Notes: generated by a model from the sequence alone, not told the origin. A stretch of DNA of 64,000 nucleotides from BPGX01 sp037447455 (GCA_037447455.1 JBBIGQ010000001.1:186001-250000), one strand, 5' to 3'; positions 54,382-63,805 are shown, counted from the first letter of the stretch. Numbers and translations: made by a program.

Positions 54382-55239
54382 CTAACGAATTTTTACTTTT
54401 TCACACTGAATGACTTCTTTGGTAACATTATCATACAAAAAACTCACTACATAAACTTGCTTATCTCTGAAATTAGGATTTAAATAATACCCAGTAATGT
54501 TTTTTGTAATACTATCGTTTGCATTGATGGGAGCGGATTTCACAAGATTACCCCAAGAGCCATTTAACGATCCTATCAATATATAACGAAACATATAATT
54601 TTCTACATCGTCGGGATATACTGAATAATCCTTTTGTTTACCAACAATGCTATCTTCAATAACCAATGTATTAAGATACACATCATTCGGATAGTTTTGT
54701 AAAAATTTGATCTTGTGTGAGAGGTTTAAAACACGCTGAATAGTATCGTATTGTGTTTTTAAGTAAAGTGTGATTTTAGGAGTCGTGCGAATAAGCGTCG
54801 GTACCACCGATGCCCATTGAGTATACGAATAAATATGCGTAGTGGTAGGATAACCCACACGATTGATTATTCCTTTGGGAAGTCCGGCGGCTGACACGCC
54901 AAAAAAATTATCCCAATCTGTTCCCGCAGTGGTGCGATAATCTGCAGGATATGACGGCGTAGGATCAGCAAAACTACCAGCGTGAACAGCCACCACAATC
55001 AACGTGTCTTTGTATAATGCTTTCAGTTCTTCGGCTTTTGCCGCCGCTTTGGGACAATTGCCACAAGTATGCCCTGTGTAATCTTCTAATAAAACTTTCT
55101 TGACATTCACCACATCATTATTATCTTTTTCAATAAAATTCACACCTGCTAATGTTGTATTGGTTTCTCTGGGATATTTGATTTTATCGCAGGAACTAAT
55201 TAATAAACTAAAAAAAACCATCATTAATAGTTGTCTCAT
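54382..55239 (-). CDS. Omp28-like outer-membrane lipoprotein with a thioredoxin-like fold
   Basis: A 285-residue lipoprotein. The signal peptide ends LISSC|D. The mature part begins like an Omp28-related protein and carries VLLEDYTGHTCGNCPKAAAK, a CGNC motif in thioredoxin-like position, then DTLIVVAVHAGSFADP and FGVSAAGLPKGIINRV. The C-terminal part is beta-rich. Omp28 of Porphyromonas is a surface adhesin-like protein; the redox site suggests thiol chemistry. The ATG at 55239 with its -7 box was preferred over an upstream GTG at 55293. Confidence 0.85.
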   Translation of the reverse strand: MRQLLMMVFFSLLISSCDKIKYPRETNTTLAGVNFIEKDNNDVVNVKKVLLEDYTGHTCGNCPKAAAKAEELKALYKDTLIVVAVHAGSFADPTPSYPADYRTTAGTDWDNFFGVSAAGLPKGIINRVGYPTTTHIYSYTQWASVVPTLIRTTPKITLYLKTQYDTIQRVLNLSHKIKFLQNYPNDVYLNTLVIEDSIVGKQKDYSVYPDDVENYMFRYILIGSLNGSWGNLVKSAPINANDSITKNITGYYLNPNFRDKQVYVVSFLYDNVTKEVIQCEKVKIR

Positions 55240-55258
55240 ATTTTCTTTATTATTTCTG

Positions 55259-55266
55259 CAAATATA
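55259..55266 (-). promoter_or_regulatory. -7 box TATATTTG of the Omp28-like gene
   Basis: Minus-strand TAnnTTTG match ending 19 bases before the ATG at 55239; it excludes the GTG at 55293 as the start. Confidence 0.5.
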
Positions 55267-55299
55267 CATTTTCTGTAAAAATTTTTGAAACACAAAAAA

Positions 55300-56913
55300 T
55301 CAAACAACACTCATTAAAGCACCAGCAATAGCAATATCATCAAAAGCAATTGGAATGTCTATATGGGAAGCAGAAATGCCATACTGCATTAATTCTTTTT
55401 GTGTGCTTTCGCCCATTGCGATGTATCGGGCGTGTGAAGAAGCAATATTATTTTTGAAAAAAGCACGAACATTAGAAGGACTGGTAAAAATAAAAATATC
55501 AAACGATTCTGAAAAACGAATACCCAATTCTATTGTGGAATATACAGGCAAGTAGATGACTTCTGCAACAGTTTGTATTTGATTGCCAACGCTTTTGTTA
55601 CTGATAGTAGAACACGGAAATAATACCTTTTGATTTTTACAAAGCATTGAAAATTCTTGTGCAATGTTTTCAATACTTGTATCAGAATCAACAAAATGTG
55701 CTGAAAATCCTTGTGCTTCCAGAAAATGTTCAGTGCCTTTTCCAACACAGGCAATATGTTTTTTGTGCAATAGTTCCGTTGCACTATCAGAACTACTTAA
55801 AAAATACCTAACCGCATTTTTACTATTAAAAAAAATCCAATCGCAATCAGGAATGAATGAAACAGGAATGGTCTTTGTTTGAATCAAAGGCACATCAGTC
55901 AATCTCCATTGCAGTCGCTGACAAAGTTTTCTTAAGTAATTATGTTCATCTAATGATTTGCTGATAAAAATTTTTTTACGTTCTGTTGATTGAATTAAAA
56001 ATTGTAGTTTTTGAATATGATTTTGTGTTGTTTGCAAAAGTTTTTTTGAATCAGAATGTTTTAGGATAGACAAAAGTGAAACATTTTCTTTGTGGTCATT
56101 AAAACTAATGTAACTCAAATATTGGTCGTTCCTCTTTTTGCAAAGTACACCAATGGGCTTACTGCATCCACCGCCCATTTGCTTTAATAATATCCGTTCC
56201 ATTTTTCCGCATTCAAGAGCATCCTTATCCGAAATTTTCTGAACACATTCCAACAACCATTGAGCATCGTTTCGTATTTGAAAAGCAATTATGCCTTGCC
56301 CAGCCGCCGGCACAAAGTAATGCAGCGGAAGCGGAAACGTGTAATAATCCTTCAAATCAATTTGCAATCTATCAAGGCCCGCTTGGGCTAAAATAATCCC
56401 ATCGTACTGACGGTTTTGAAGTTTTTGAATACGAGTAGGTACATTGCCCCTTAATGGAAGTATTTCAACATCTGGACGCAACGATTTCAATTGAGCATAA
56501 CGGCGAGCAGAAGAAGTGCCAATTTTGGCATTACGAACAATGTGCAGTAATTGTTGTTTGTCTACTTTGTCTTTATGAAGAATGAGTATATCATTCGGAG
56601 CGTGTCTTTTGCTTAATCCTGCAATTATCAAGGGATGAGAGACATTGTCAAAATTTGCTTCAACGTCTTTAAAAGAATGCACTGCCATATCAATTTCATT
56701 TTTAAGTAAGGCATCTTCAATTTCTTTGGTGAAAAAATTTTTACCTTCTAATTTGTCAAAACTATTTTCCCATTGCTGATTCTTATCTCCGCTCGTAACG
56801 ATGATTTTTAATTCACTTTCTATTCCAATTTGTGCTAACAAACTCTGCGTATACTTTGCCTGCCAGAGCGCCAATGCACTGCCACGAGTGCCAATGATAA
56901 TTTTTTTATTCAT
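55300..56913 (-). CDS. hemCD: HemC-HemD fusion: hydroxymethylbilane synthase / uroporphyrinogen-III synthase
   Basis: A 537-residue fusion. Residues 1 to about 300 are HemC, which joins four porphobilinogen molecules. Motifs are IIIGTRGSALALWQAKYTQS, EIDMAVHSFKDVE, IGTSSARRYAQLK, LRGNVPTRIQKL and the cofactor Cys250 in GGGCSKPIG. Residues of about 310-537 match HemD, which closes the ring (KIFISKSLDEHNYLRKLC, WIFFNSKNAVRYFLSS, FDIFIFTSPSNVRAFFKNN, GESTQKELMQYG). It begins 11 bases after hemA. The fusion would pass the unstable linear product straight to the cyclising enzyme. Confidence 0.93.
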   Translation of the reverse strand: MNKKIIIGTRGSALALWQAKYTQSLLAQIGIESELKIIVTSGDKNQQWENSFDKLEGKNFFTKEIEDALLKNEIDMAVHSFKDVEANFDNVSHPLIIAGLSKRHAPNDILILHKDKVDKQQLLHIVRNAKIGTSSARRYAQLKSLRPDVEILPLRGNVPTRIQKLQNRQYDGIILAQAGLDRLQIDLKDYYTFPLPLHYFVPAAGQGIIAFQIRNDAQWLLECVQKISDKDALECGKMERILLKQMGGGCSKPIGVLCKKRNDQYLSYISFNDHKENVSLLSILKHSDSKKLLQTTQNHIQKLQFLIQSTERKKIFISKSLDEHNYLRKLCQRLQWRLTDVPLIQTKTIPVSFIPDCDWIFFNSKNAVRYFLSSSDSATELLHKKHIACVGKGTEHFLEAQGFSAHFVDSDTSIENIAQEFSMLCKNQKVLFPCSTISNKSVGNQIQTVAEVIYLPVYSTIELGIRFSESFDIFIFTSPSNVRAFFKNNIASSHARYIAMGESTQKELMQYGISASHIDIPIAFDDIAIAGALMSVV

Positions 56914-56924
56914 TGAAAACTAAT

Positions 56925-58169
56925 TCACTGCAAAAGTATGCTTTTAAATTTTTTATATGTTACAGCATTGTATTTACCCTCTAAATAATCCACTATCTCC
57001 TGAATTAACTCCTGATGTGTGGGTTCTAATTGCTCTAATTTTTTTCTAAATACTTCATTCAATGCTTTATGCTTATATTCTTTAAGTTCTTGCGGAATTT
57101 CACGAATGATGTTTTCTACACAACGCTCTTTGAAAACCTGCATAAATTCGGATAATTGTGTCGCAATGATTTGTTTGGCATCTGCAATAGATTGCTTACG
57201 CTTTGATATATTTTCTTTGGCTTGTTGCCTTAATGATGCAATATCAATATAATGAAATTGAAAAAAATGCTTTACTTCATCGCTTATATCCGAAGGATTG
57301 CTCAAATCAATAACAATGGGCTTTTGCGATGTATTAAATAATTTTTGAAATAGTACTTTATCTACGATAGGCGTGGGAGATGCTGTGCATACTACTAAAA
57401 CATCGGTAGTAAGTACATCCAGATTTTTTAGTTCATTCAAACTCATATACGTGCCGCCGTGTTTTTTTTGCAATGTTTCACTGTTTTCTTTTTTTCGGCT
57501 GACGAAGGTGTATTGAAAATTTTCCTGATGAAAATACTTCATAAACGTTTGCATCGTAACACCAGATCCTATGAGCGTAACTTTTGGATGAGACGGAAGG
57601 TTGAATTGTTTAACCTTACGGGCGGCCAAAGAAGCCACAGAGACAGGATTTTTAGCAATATCCGTTTCAGAAAAAACTTTTTTACCTGTTTCAATCACTT
57701 TTTTCATTACGATTCTCAACAAATCGCCTGTGAGTCCGAGCGTATGGCAATGTTCGTAAGCGTTGCGTACTTGTGTAATAATTTCCCGTTCGCCGACCAC
57801 CATTGATTGCAAAGAAGAAGCAACTTCCATCAGATATTGCACAGCGTCTTCGTCTTTTTTGAAAATCAGTTTTTCTGCTATTTTAGATTTTTCTTCTTCG
57901 GATAGGGAAGTATAAAACTTTTGGAAAAACGCTTGGACTTTATCTTTCTTAAGACGGTCTTGAGTAACAATATAAAATTCACAGCGATTGCAGGTGCTGA
58001 TGTGCATTATTTCAGAAGCAGAAAAATGTTGTTGAATGGAAGATAATTGTTGTTTGTAAGTATCAACATCGGCGGAGTTGAGATATAGTTTTCCAATCAG
58101 ATTTAGTGGTAATTTTTTATGCGAAAAGGCAATAACGTAAAGATGAGAACTTTGCAAGTATAGGTTCAT
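56925..58169 (-). CDS. hemA: Glutamyl-tRNA reductase
   Basis: HemA reduces glutamyl-tRNA to glutamate-1-semialdehyde, the first step of C5 heme synthesis. The 414-residue protein has the catalytic Cys60 in STCNRCEFY, VVGEREIITQVRNAYEHCHT, the NADPH site VTLIGSGVTMQTFMKYF and a C-terminal dimerisation helix region. A -7 box (TAGCTTTG) ends only 4 bases before the ATG, which predicts a leaderless message. hemL is not in the window. Confidence 0.96.
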   Translation of the reverse strand: MNLYLQSSHLYVIAFSHKKLPLNLIGKLYLNSADVDTYKQQLSSIQQHFSASEIMHISTCNRCEFYIVTQDRLKKDKVQAFFQKFYTSLSEEEKSKIAEKLIFKKDEDAVQYLMEVASSLQSMVVGEREIITQVRNAYEHCHTLGLTGDLLRIVMKKVIETGKKVFSETDIAKNPVSVASLAARKVKQFNLPSHPKVTLIGSGVTMQTFMKYFHQENFQYTFVSRKKENSETLQKKHGGTYMSLNELKNLDVLTTDVLVVCTASPTPIVDKVLFQKLFNTSQKPIVIDLSNPSDISDEVKHFFQFHYIDIASLRQQAKENISKRKQSIADAKQIIATQLSEFMQVFKERCVENIIREIPQELKEYKHKALNEVFRKKLEQLEPTHQELIQEIVDYLEGKYNAVTYKKFKSILLQ

Positions 58170-58173
58170 ACGG

Positions 58174-58181
58174 CAAAGCTA
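58174..58181 (-). promoter_or_regulatory. -7 box TAGCTTTG of hemA
   Basis: Minus-strand TAnnTTTG match ending 4 bases before the hemA ATG, which places the transcription start at or next to the ATG. Confidence 0.55.
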
Positions 58182-58292
58182 AGTAATGCAATGGTTTAAA
58201 TTGTCATAGAATTGTCATTTGGAAGAAAATAAATTTGTAAATTTTATTGATTTTTTTGTAACTTTTCAGGAAATAAAATTTTAAGAAGATAG

Positions 58293-58605
58293 CAAGGACA
58301 AAGGACAGAAGATTTAAATAAAAAATTTATTAGAAAACTTAATGATTTAATTGATAAAAGGACCCATTGGCTAAGAAGTATCGTTTTCCCAAATAAAAAA
58401 ACAAAACAAAAGATAGACCTCCATCTCTAAATTTAGAAAAAGAAATCAATTATCTTAAGGAAATTGCCACGCAATCACTTGCACCATTAGCTTTGCAAGA
58501 GCTAGTAGATTCTATAGAAAATAAGAAAACGAAAACGCTAAAAAGTCATGGAGTGAATAACATGGAGTGAATAATAAGATGAACGAAATTAAAGAATGGT
58601 TTTAA
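58293..58605 (+). pseudogene. Decayed gene of unknown family with a 14-bp tandem duplication
   Basis: The text QGQRTEDLNKKFIRKLNDLI and THWLRSIVFPNKKT runs in one frame. It then passes, after an A-rich run at about 58395-58415, to a second frame (PPSLNLEKEINYLKEIATQS, LAPLALQELVDSIENKK). A duplicated CATGGAGTGAATAA at 58547-58574 shifts the end to a stop. With one copy removed the frame ends naturally as KMNEIKEWF at 58603-58605. No start codon is visible. It precedes the GIY-YIG-like ORF by 10 bases. The family was not recognised. Confidence 0.5.
58547..58574. repeat. 14-bp perfect tandem duplication
   Basis: CATGGAGTGAATAA occurs twice in direct contact (58547-58560 and 58561-58574). The length is not a multiple of three and it breaks the reading frame that it lies in. 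Confidence 0.95.
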
Positions 58606-58615
58606 GCAAAATCAT

Positions 58616-58924
58616 TTGCCCTCAAAATGCGTATACATTCTTCTAGATAACAACAATGATATTTTGTATGCTGGCCAAACAAATAGAGGGGTAGATAGAA
58701 TTGTTGAGCATTTGAAAGCACACTATTCTAATAAGATAAAAAAAATTAGGGTGTTTGATATAGTAAATTATAAAGACCTTTCAAAAATAGAATGTTTGAT
58801 TAAACACATATATGATACTCCTCTTAACAAAAATAAAGCACCTAATAAAAAAGGGCATAGTAAGTGCCCTATATGTGCTATTCATAAAGAAATTGAAAAC
58901 GAATTAAAAAGTATTTTTACATAA
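58616..58924 (+). CDS. GIY-YIG-like nuclease domain protein
   Basis: A 102-residue ORF starting with TTG. The text CVYILLDNNNDILYAGQTNR, then VDRIVEHLKAHY, matches the GIY-YIG pattern (VYI... LYAGQT ... R ... H). The C-terminal CPICAIH could be half a zinc site. There is no ATG; the frame is open upstream to 58583, so the start may be lost or lie in the decayed gene before it. Such small proteins are often phage or mobile-element derived. It may be a remnant. Confidence 0.55.
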   Translation: MPSKCVYILLDNNNDILYAGQTNRGVDRIVEHLKAHYSNKIKKIRVFDIVNYKDLSKIECLIKHIYDTPLNKNKAPNKKGHSKCPICAIHKEIENELKSIFT

Positions 58925-59093
58925 TTTAAAAACTATACTTACAGATTTAATTTTTAGGTTTATTTAAGTTTATCAATTTCCTTTATTAAGGAATATTATT
59001 TCTGTTGTTATGATTACAACAAATGGTCTCAAATTACATGTTTTACGATTATTAAATTAGTATCAACTCTTTCGTGGCTTCTTAAAAAAACGG
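58925..59093. other. Intergenic spacer before the M1 peptidase
   Basis: AT-rich spacer between the GIY-YIG-like ORF and the convergent M1 peptidase gene. No terminator of good quality was found. Confidence 0.45.
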
Positions 59094-62000
59094 CTAAAAT
59101 GCCCTATTAATACTCAACATCCAGCGCCATTGAAAATAGTCATTTTCAGCATACGGTAAGCGATTCAAAAACACAGGGGCATCAAAACGTATAGTAAAGG
59201 GTTTTACTTGAGTGAAAGGTCCCCATTTGAATATCGTCAATGCTACTCCAGCCCCTGCATCTGCAATAGGTCCGATGTATTTCCAAATATAAGTAGAAAC
59301 ATCATTAATAATACCAACATCGCCAAACAAATACGGCTGTATTTTCAAATCATCGCTTAGCTTTTTAATCTTCAAAAATGAGAACAAACGAGTGAGTTCC
59401 AATTCTGCATTAAACGAAGCACCTGATAATCCAAAATAGTTATAAAACAACGTCCCCCACTTATCCTGTACTGGCAACACATAACCATTATAGCCACGCA
59501 AGTTTAACCCACCGCCTAAAGCAAAGTGATTTGTCACTGCACCATACTTAGTCCATTCGTTTGGAATAATCCCCATACTACGAGTGAATTTATTATCCAT
59601 CATTTCTTCGGGGCTTGCTCCTGCCACATACAAAGCCGATTCAGTAGGTATCTTATTCCCAAGACCGTGTTGAGCAAACATTCTGGTGTGCCAATCCAAT
59701 TTCCATAGTTTAAAGTGTAAAATGTTTTGTACACGCACATAAGAATAATCAATCGTGCTGGACAGCGCAGATGCTCTGAAATCAATAGAAAAATTCCCCT
59801 TAATGCTATTATATCCGTAGTTGTGTTCTATGCCAAAATGAAAAGCCCCGTTCAATGCATTGTAAGACCATAAATCTGGCCTTAATAAATAAACAGAATC
59901 TTTCCACAAATCTCTCCACATTGCTTTGTAATACACGTACAGCCGGGTTTGCTGGGCATTGTAAAATTTTTCTATTCCAAGTGCGGCTAATTTTAATCCA
60001 TCTATGAATCTTCCATCTGCAAATAAAAAAGTATGTTTCCCCATAAAGTTTAAGCGTGTTTTGTAATTGAATAGTACAGAAAGCGGATAGAAACTGTTTC
60101 GTGGCACCTTTGCATCCAGATTGCTTTGTGCAGCACCTGTATTAAAATACAACGTCAAATCAAAAATATTTTTGACTTTAAGATAATCTCCTGTCAGGTT
60201 AGCCCCTACCTTTATTCCATCAAATCCATTGTACCAAATGACTGGGAAAATCTTCATTTCGTATGTTCTCCAATTCACGGGCTTATACACTTTCCAATCA
60301 AAGTTTACTTCATATTTTCTTGGATAGTAATTATTTGTCCAATCAATATCCGCCAGCCGATAACTCGGATCTAACATTACTTCTTTAATACCATTTTGAC
60401 TTCCGATATTCAGCGTAGTTGTATAAGTTGGTTTTAATTTATTTCCCCATCCTATCCATCGTGATAACACATTGGCGTTGGTTGATTTTACAAACCATGT
60501 ATTAGGTATATGAAAGTGATGCGCAGAGTCATTCTTATCAATAATGGTCAAGTCAATCGGCATTTGCATCTCGCCTTTTCTTTTTAATTTTAATTTATAT
60601 TGCCCATCACCAATTTTTCTGACTTTTGAAATTTTGTAATCAATTGTCTTTGTCGTTTCCAACCATTGGTCAAAAAACCAGTTTAAATCGGTTTTAGTAT
60701 ATTCTATAATTGCTTCTCTAAAATCTTCTGGATATGGATGAGCAAACTTCCACTTATGAAAATAATACTGCATAGCTTCATTAAAAAGTTTTCGTCCTAA
60801 AATGTATTCTAAATTTTTAAGCATCGTGGCAGTTTTGAAATAAACTAAGCTATATCCGCCGCCGTGACGAATGCCCCCATTAAAATCATCGCTATGTGTA
60901 TTCAGCGGCATATCCAATTGTTGCATCACAACGTAATTGTAATAAGGGCTGTATACCGAAGCATCCATTTCTCTCAACGGTTCAAATGAAAGTTTTTCGT
61001 ACTTGTTTTGTGGTAGATGGTCGTAAGAATACGGACCATCAATTTGTTGATAAGTATCTGCGGTGTATAATTGAGTAAATCCCTCGTCCAAAAATGCTCT
61101 ATACGTTTCATTGCTCCCAACCATTCCATAAAACCAGTTATGTGTTATTTCATGTATCAAGAGTGTTCTATAAAATGGATCAAATCCGCCGACCAATGTC
61201 AACATCGGATATTCCATTCCATCTTGGGCATCGGCACAAATGATTTTAGGGTAATAGTAAGGGCCAATGTTTTTGGAATTTACTGCAATTATTTTCGTCA
61301 TATACCTTGTGGCGTTGAGCCAATCTGCGGCATGTGGCTCCTGCACTAAGGCAATGCAATGAATGCCGTTATACACTTTTTCATCTATTCTGTATGTAGG
61401 ATCAGCAGTGTATGCTACATCATGAACATTGATGGCGCTGAACTTCCATGTTTTGTATTTCCCCGACGGCTTGATTATTTCAGACGGTGGTGAGTCAAAA
61501 GGTTTTGTTTTAAAATTAGATAAATCTAACTTTTTTCTCAACTCTTTTGGCAATACCTCTTTTTCATTGATTAAAATTCCAGTACCATCTAAAACATATT
61601 GCTCTGGCAAGGACAATTCTACATGATACGAACCAAAGTCACCGTAAAACTCATGATCCATGTGTTGCTGTGTGTCCCATTTCATCTTATGATCATACAC
61701 AGAAATGCGCGGATACCAGTGTACAATGTCGTAATGTTTATATCCAAAAGTTTCAAATAATTTCATACGATTGCGAATAGCTTCTTTGTCAAAGTATGTT
61801 TTGAACTTTATTTTAATGATGAGAGAATCATTCGGCAATAAAGGTTTTTCAAGCGGTACTCTCATAATAGTATTATCTATTTCAAAATTCTGAACAATCT
61901 GGCTTGATTTAATGGTATCGCAAACCACTGAATAAATTTCCTTGATAGTATTAGCATCCACCGCATGCACATTCAAGATAGAATCACAACGATTGAGATA

Positions 62001-62396
62001 TTTTCTTTCAATTTTGATTTCCAACACTTCTGTTCCCAGGTCTTTTTCTCTGTATTGACCATATTTTAATGGAATGTGGTTGTTTTTGTATAAATCAGAC
62101 AGATAAGAATTTTTACATTGTGCATTGTTGTATAAATGAAAAAACAACTCATTCAGCTTATCGGGCGAATTGTTCCAATATATAATTTCTTCATAACCAT
62201 CAATAATATTTGTAGTATCATTAAGTTTAGCATAAATGTTATAGTGTACATCCTGTTGCCAATAAGCGGCATGTGGCTTTCGGTTTTTCCAATATAAGGG
62301 ATTATCTTTACTTCTATACTGCAAATATTCTTTTTGTGCATAAATGTTTAAAACTAACTTTAATAATAAGGAGAATAAAGCAGATTTTCTCAACAT
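59094..62396 (-). CDS. M1 family metallopeptidase with a long barrel-like C-terminal domain
   Basis: A 1,100-residue secreted aminopeptidase-like protein. After a signal peptide (SALFSLLLKLVLNIYAQ) comes an M1 N-terminal beta domain. The catalytic domain follows with the zinc motif HEITHNWFYG (His415, Glu416, His419) and the third ligand Glu438 (LDEGFTQLY). The exopeptidase loop GAMEN is replaced by DGMEYPML. From about residue 690 the sequence turns into long alternating aromatic strands (YEVNFDWKVYKPVNWRTYEM, LTLYFNTGAAQSNLDAKVPR, FHFGIEHNYGYNSIKGNFSI) and ends ...WMLSINRAF like an outer-membrane barrel. The peptidase would be tethered to the outer membrane. Confidence 0.88.
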   Translation of the reverse strand: MLRKSALFSLLLKLVLNIYAQKEYLQYRSKDNPLYWKNRKPHAAYWQQDVHYNIYAKLNDTTNIIDGYEEIIYWNNSPDKLNELFFHLYNNAQCKNSYLSDLYKNNHIPLKYGQYREKDLGTEVLEIKIERKYLNRCDSILNVHAVDANTIKEIYSVVCDTIKSSQIVQNFEIDNTIMRVPLEKPLLPNDSLIIKIKFKTYFDKEAIRNRMKLFETFGYKHYDIVHWYPRISVYDHKMKWDTQQHMDHEFYGDFGSYHVELSLPEQYVLDGTGILINEKEVLPKELRKKLDLSNFKTKPFDSPPSEIIKPSGKYKTWKFSAINVHDVAYTADPTYRIDEKVYNGIHCIALVQEPHAADWLNATRYMTKIIAVNSKNIGPYYYPKIICADAQDGMEYPMLTLVGGFDPFYRTLLIHEITHNWFYGMVGSNETYRAFLDEGFTQLYTADTYQQIDGPYSYDHLPQNKYEKLSFEPLREMDASVYSPYYNYVVMQQLDMPLNTHSDDFNGGIRHGGGYSLVYFKTATMLKNLEYILGRKLFNEAMQYYFHKWKFAHPYPEDFREAIIEYTKTDLNWFFDQWLETTKTIDYKISKVRKIGDGQYKLKLKRKGEMQMPIDLTIIDKNDSAHHFHIPNTWFVKSTNANVLSRWIGWGNKLKPTYTTTLNIGSQNGIKEVMLDPSYRLADIDWTNNYYPRKYEVNFDWKVYKPVNWRTYEMKIFPVIWYNGFDGIKVGANLTGDYLKVKNIFDLTLYFNTGAAQSNLDAKVPRNSFYPLSVLFNYKTRLNFMGKHTFLFADGRFIDGLKLAALGIEKFYNAQQTRLYVYYKAMWRDLWKDSVYLLRPDLWSYNALNGAFHFGIEHNYGYNSIKGNFSIDFRASALSSTIDYSYVRVQNILHFKLWKLDWHTRMFAQHGLGNKIPTESALYVAGASPEEMMDNKFTRSMGIIPNEWTKYGAVTNHFALGGGLNLRGYNGYVLPVQDKWGTLFYNYFGLSGASFNAELELTRLFSFLKIKKLSDDLKIQPYLFGDVGIINDVSTYIWKYIGPIADAGAGVALTIFKWGPFTQVKPFTIRFDAPVFLNRLPYAENDYFQWRWMLSINRAF

Positions 62397-62407
62397 GTTT
62401 TTTTGAG

Positions 62408-62415
62408 CAAATGTA
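62408..62415 (-). promoter_or_regulatory. -7 box TACATTTG of the M1 peptidase gene
   Basis: Minus-strand TAnnTTTG match ending 11 bases before the ATG at 62396, within the 71-base divergent spacer shared with the photolyase gene. Confidence 0.5.
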
Positions 62416-62451
62416 AAGAAAATTAAAGAACATAAAATAATTGAAATCCAC

Positions 62452-62459
62452 TACCTTTG
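62452..62459 (+). promoter_or_regulatory. -7 box TACCTTTG of the photolyase gene
   Basis: TAnnTTTG match ending 8 bases before the ATG at 62468. It excludes the in-frame TTG at 62441 and predicts a leaderless or very short leader. Confidence 0.55.
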
Positions 62460-62467
62460 CGAAAAAA

Positions 62468-63805
62468 ATGAAAGAAAATGTCGTTATTCACTGGTTTAGA
62501 AGAGATTTAAGAGTAAAAGACAATCATGCATTATATGAAGCATTGCAAAGTGGTTGGCCAGTAGTTCCAATATTCATTTTTGATAAAAATATTTTAAACC
62601 ATCTTTCGTCAAAAGATAAAAGAGTTTGTTTTATTCACGATACACTCAACTTATTGAATAATGAATTGTTTTCTAAATATCAATCAGGTATTGAATTTTA
62701 TTATGATGTGCCTGAGAAAGCATTTGAAAAAATTTTAGAAAAATATACTGTTGTTGCTGTGTATGCTAATAAAGATTATGAACCTTATGCTATTCAAAGA
62801 GATAAACGGATACAAAATTTACTGAAAAATAAAGGCATACAAATGATTTTATTAAAAGATCACGTCATTTTTGAAGAAAATGAAATCTTAAAAGTCGATG
62901 GTTCCACGTACAATGTATTTACGCACTATGCAAAGGCGTGGAAAACTAAATTTTCTGAAGTTTATTCTTCACAAATAAAATTCTATCCTTCGGAACGATA
63001 TTTGAATAACTTAAAGAAGTTCTCTATTCTCAATAAAATACCTTCATTGGAAGAAATGAATTTTCAAAAGATTGATTATACCTTAAAGCCATTAAATTTA
63101 TCTGAAACATTACTTACTAATTATCAAAGTTCAAGAGATATTATTTATCATGAAAACGGTACCACAAATGCCAGTGTTTATTTGAGATTTGGAACAATTA
63201 GCACAAGAGAATTAACAGATATTGCGTTGAAAAACAATTTAAAACTTTTGGATGAACTTATCTGGCGTGAGTTCTATCAAATGATTTTGCACCACTACCC
63301 GCAGAGTATTGATAGTAATTTTAGATCAGATTACAAAATTCAATGGGAAAATAATGAAGAATATTTCAATCGTTGGAAAAATGGACAAACAGGATTTCCT
63401 ATTATAGATGCAGCAATGAACGAATTAAATAGCACAGGATATATGCATAATCGTTGCCGAATGATCGTTTCAAATTTTTTGACAAAGATATTGTTGATTG
63501 ATTGGCGATGGGGCGAAAAGTATTTTGCAGAAAAATTAATGGATTATGAAATGGCATCAAATGTGGGAAATTGGCAATGGTCAGCAGGAACAGGGGTAGA
63601 TGCGGCACCTTACTTTAGAATATTTAATCCATATCTACAACAAGAAAAATTTGATCCAGAATATAAATATGTCAAAAAATGGATAAACGATTTTAATCCT
63701 GAAAAATATCTGAAACCCATGATAAGCTACGAGGAGAGAAGAAAAAAGGTACTTATTAAATTAACTCCAATGCAGATCCGTCCTTCCAAAATTGGAAGAA
63801 TGTAA
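62468..63805 (+). CDS. phrB: Cryptochrome/photolyase family DNA repair flavoprotein
   Basis: A 445-residue flavoprotein. The start VVIHWFRRDLRVKDNHALYE is the photolyase alpha/beta domain. The FAD domain has the blocks RFGTISTRELTDIAL, LIWREFYQMILHHYP, GQTGFPIIDAAMNELNSTGY with MHNRCRMIVSNFLTK, and GNWQWSAGTGVDAAPYFRIF. The whole set matches class I CPD photolyases, which split UV-made pyrimidine dimers with blue light. A cryptochrome role cannot be excluded. It is divergent from the M1 peptidase gene. Confidence 0.93.
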   Translation: MKENVVIHWFRRDLRVKDNHALYEALQSGWPVVPIFIFDKNILNHLSSKDKRVCFIHDTLNLLNNELFSKYQSGIEFYYDVPEKAFEKILEKYTVVAVYANKDYEPYAIQRDKRIQNLLKNKGIQMILLKDHVIFEENEILKVDGSTYNVFTHYAKAWKTKFSEVYSSQIKFYPSERYLNNLKKFSILNKIPSLEEMNFQKIDYTLKPLNLSETLLTNYQSSRDIIYHENGTTNASVYLRFGTISTRELTDIALKNNLKLLDELIWREFYQMILHHYPQSIDSNFRSDYKIQWENNEEYFNRWKNGQTGFPIIDAAMNELNSTGYMHNRCRMIVSNFLTKILLIDWRWGEKYFAEKLMDYEMASNVGNWQWSAGTGVDAAPYFRIFNPYLQQEKFDPEYKYVKKWINDFNPEKYLKPMISYEERRKKVLIKLTPMQIRPSKIGRM

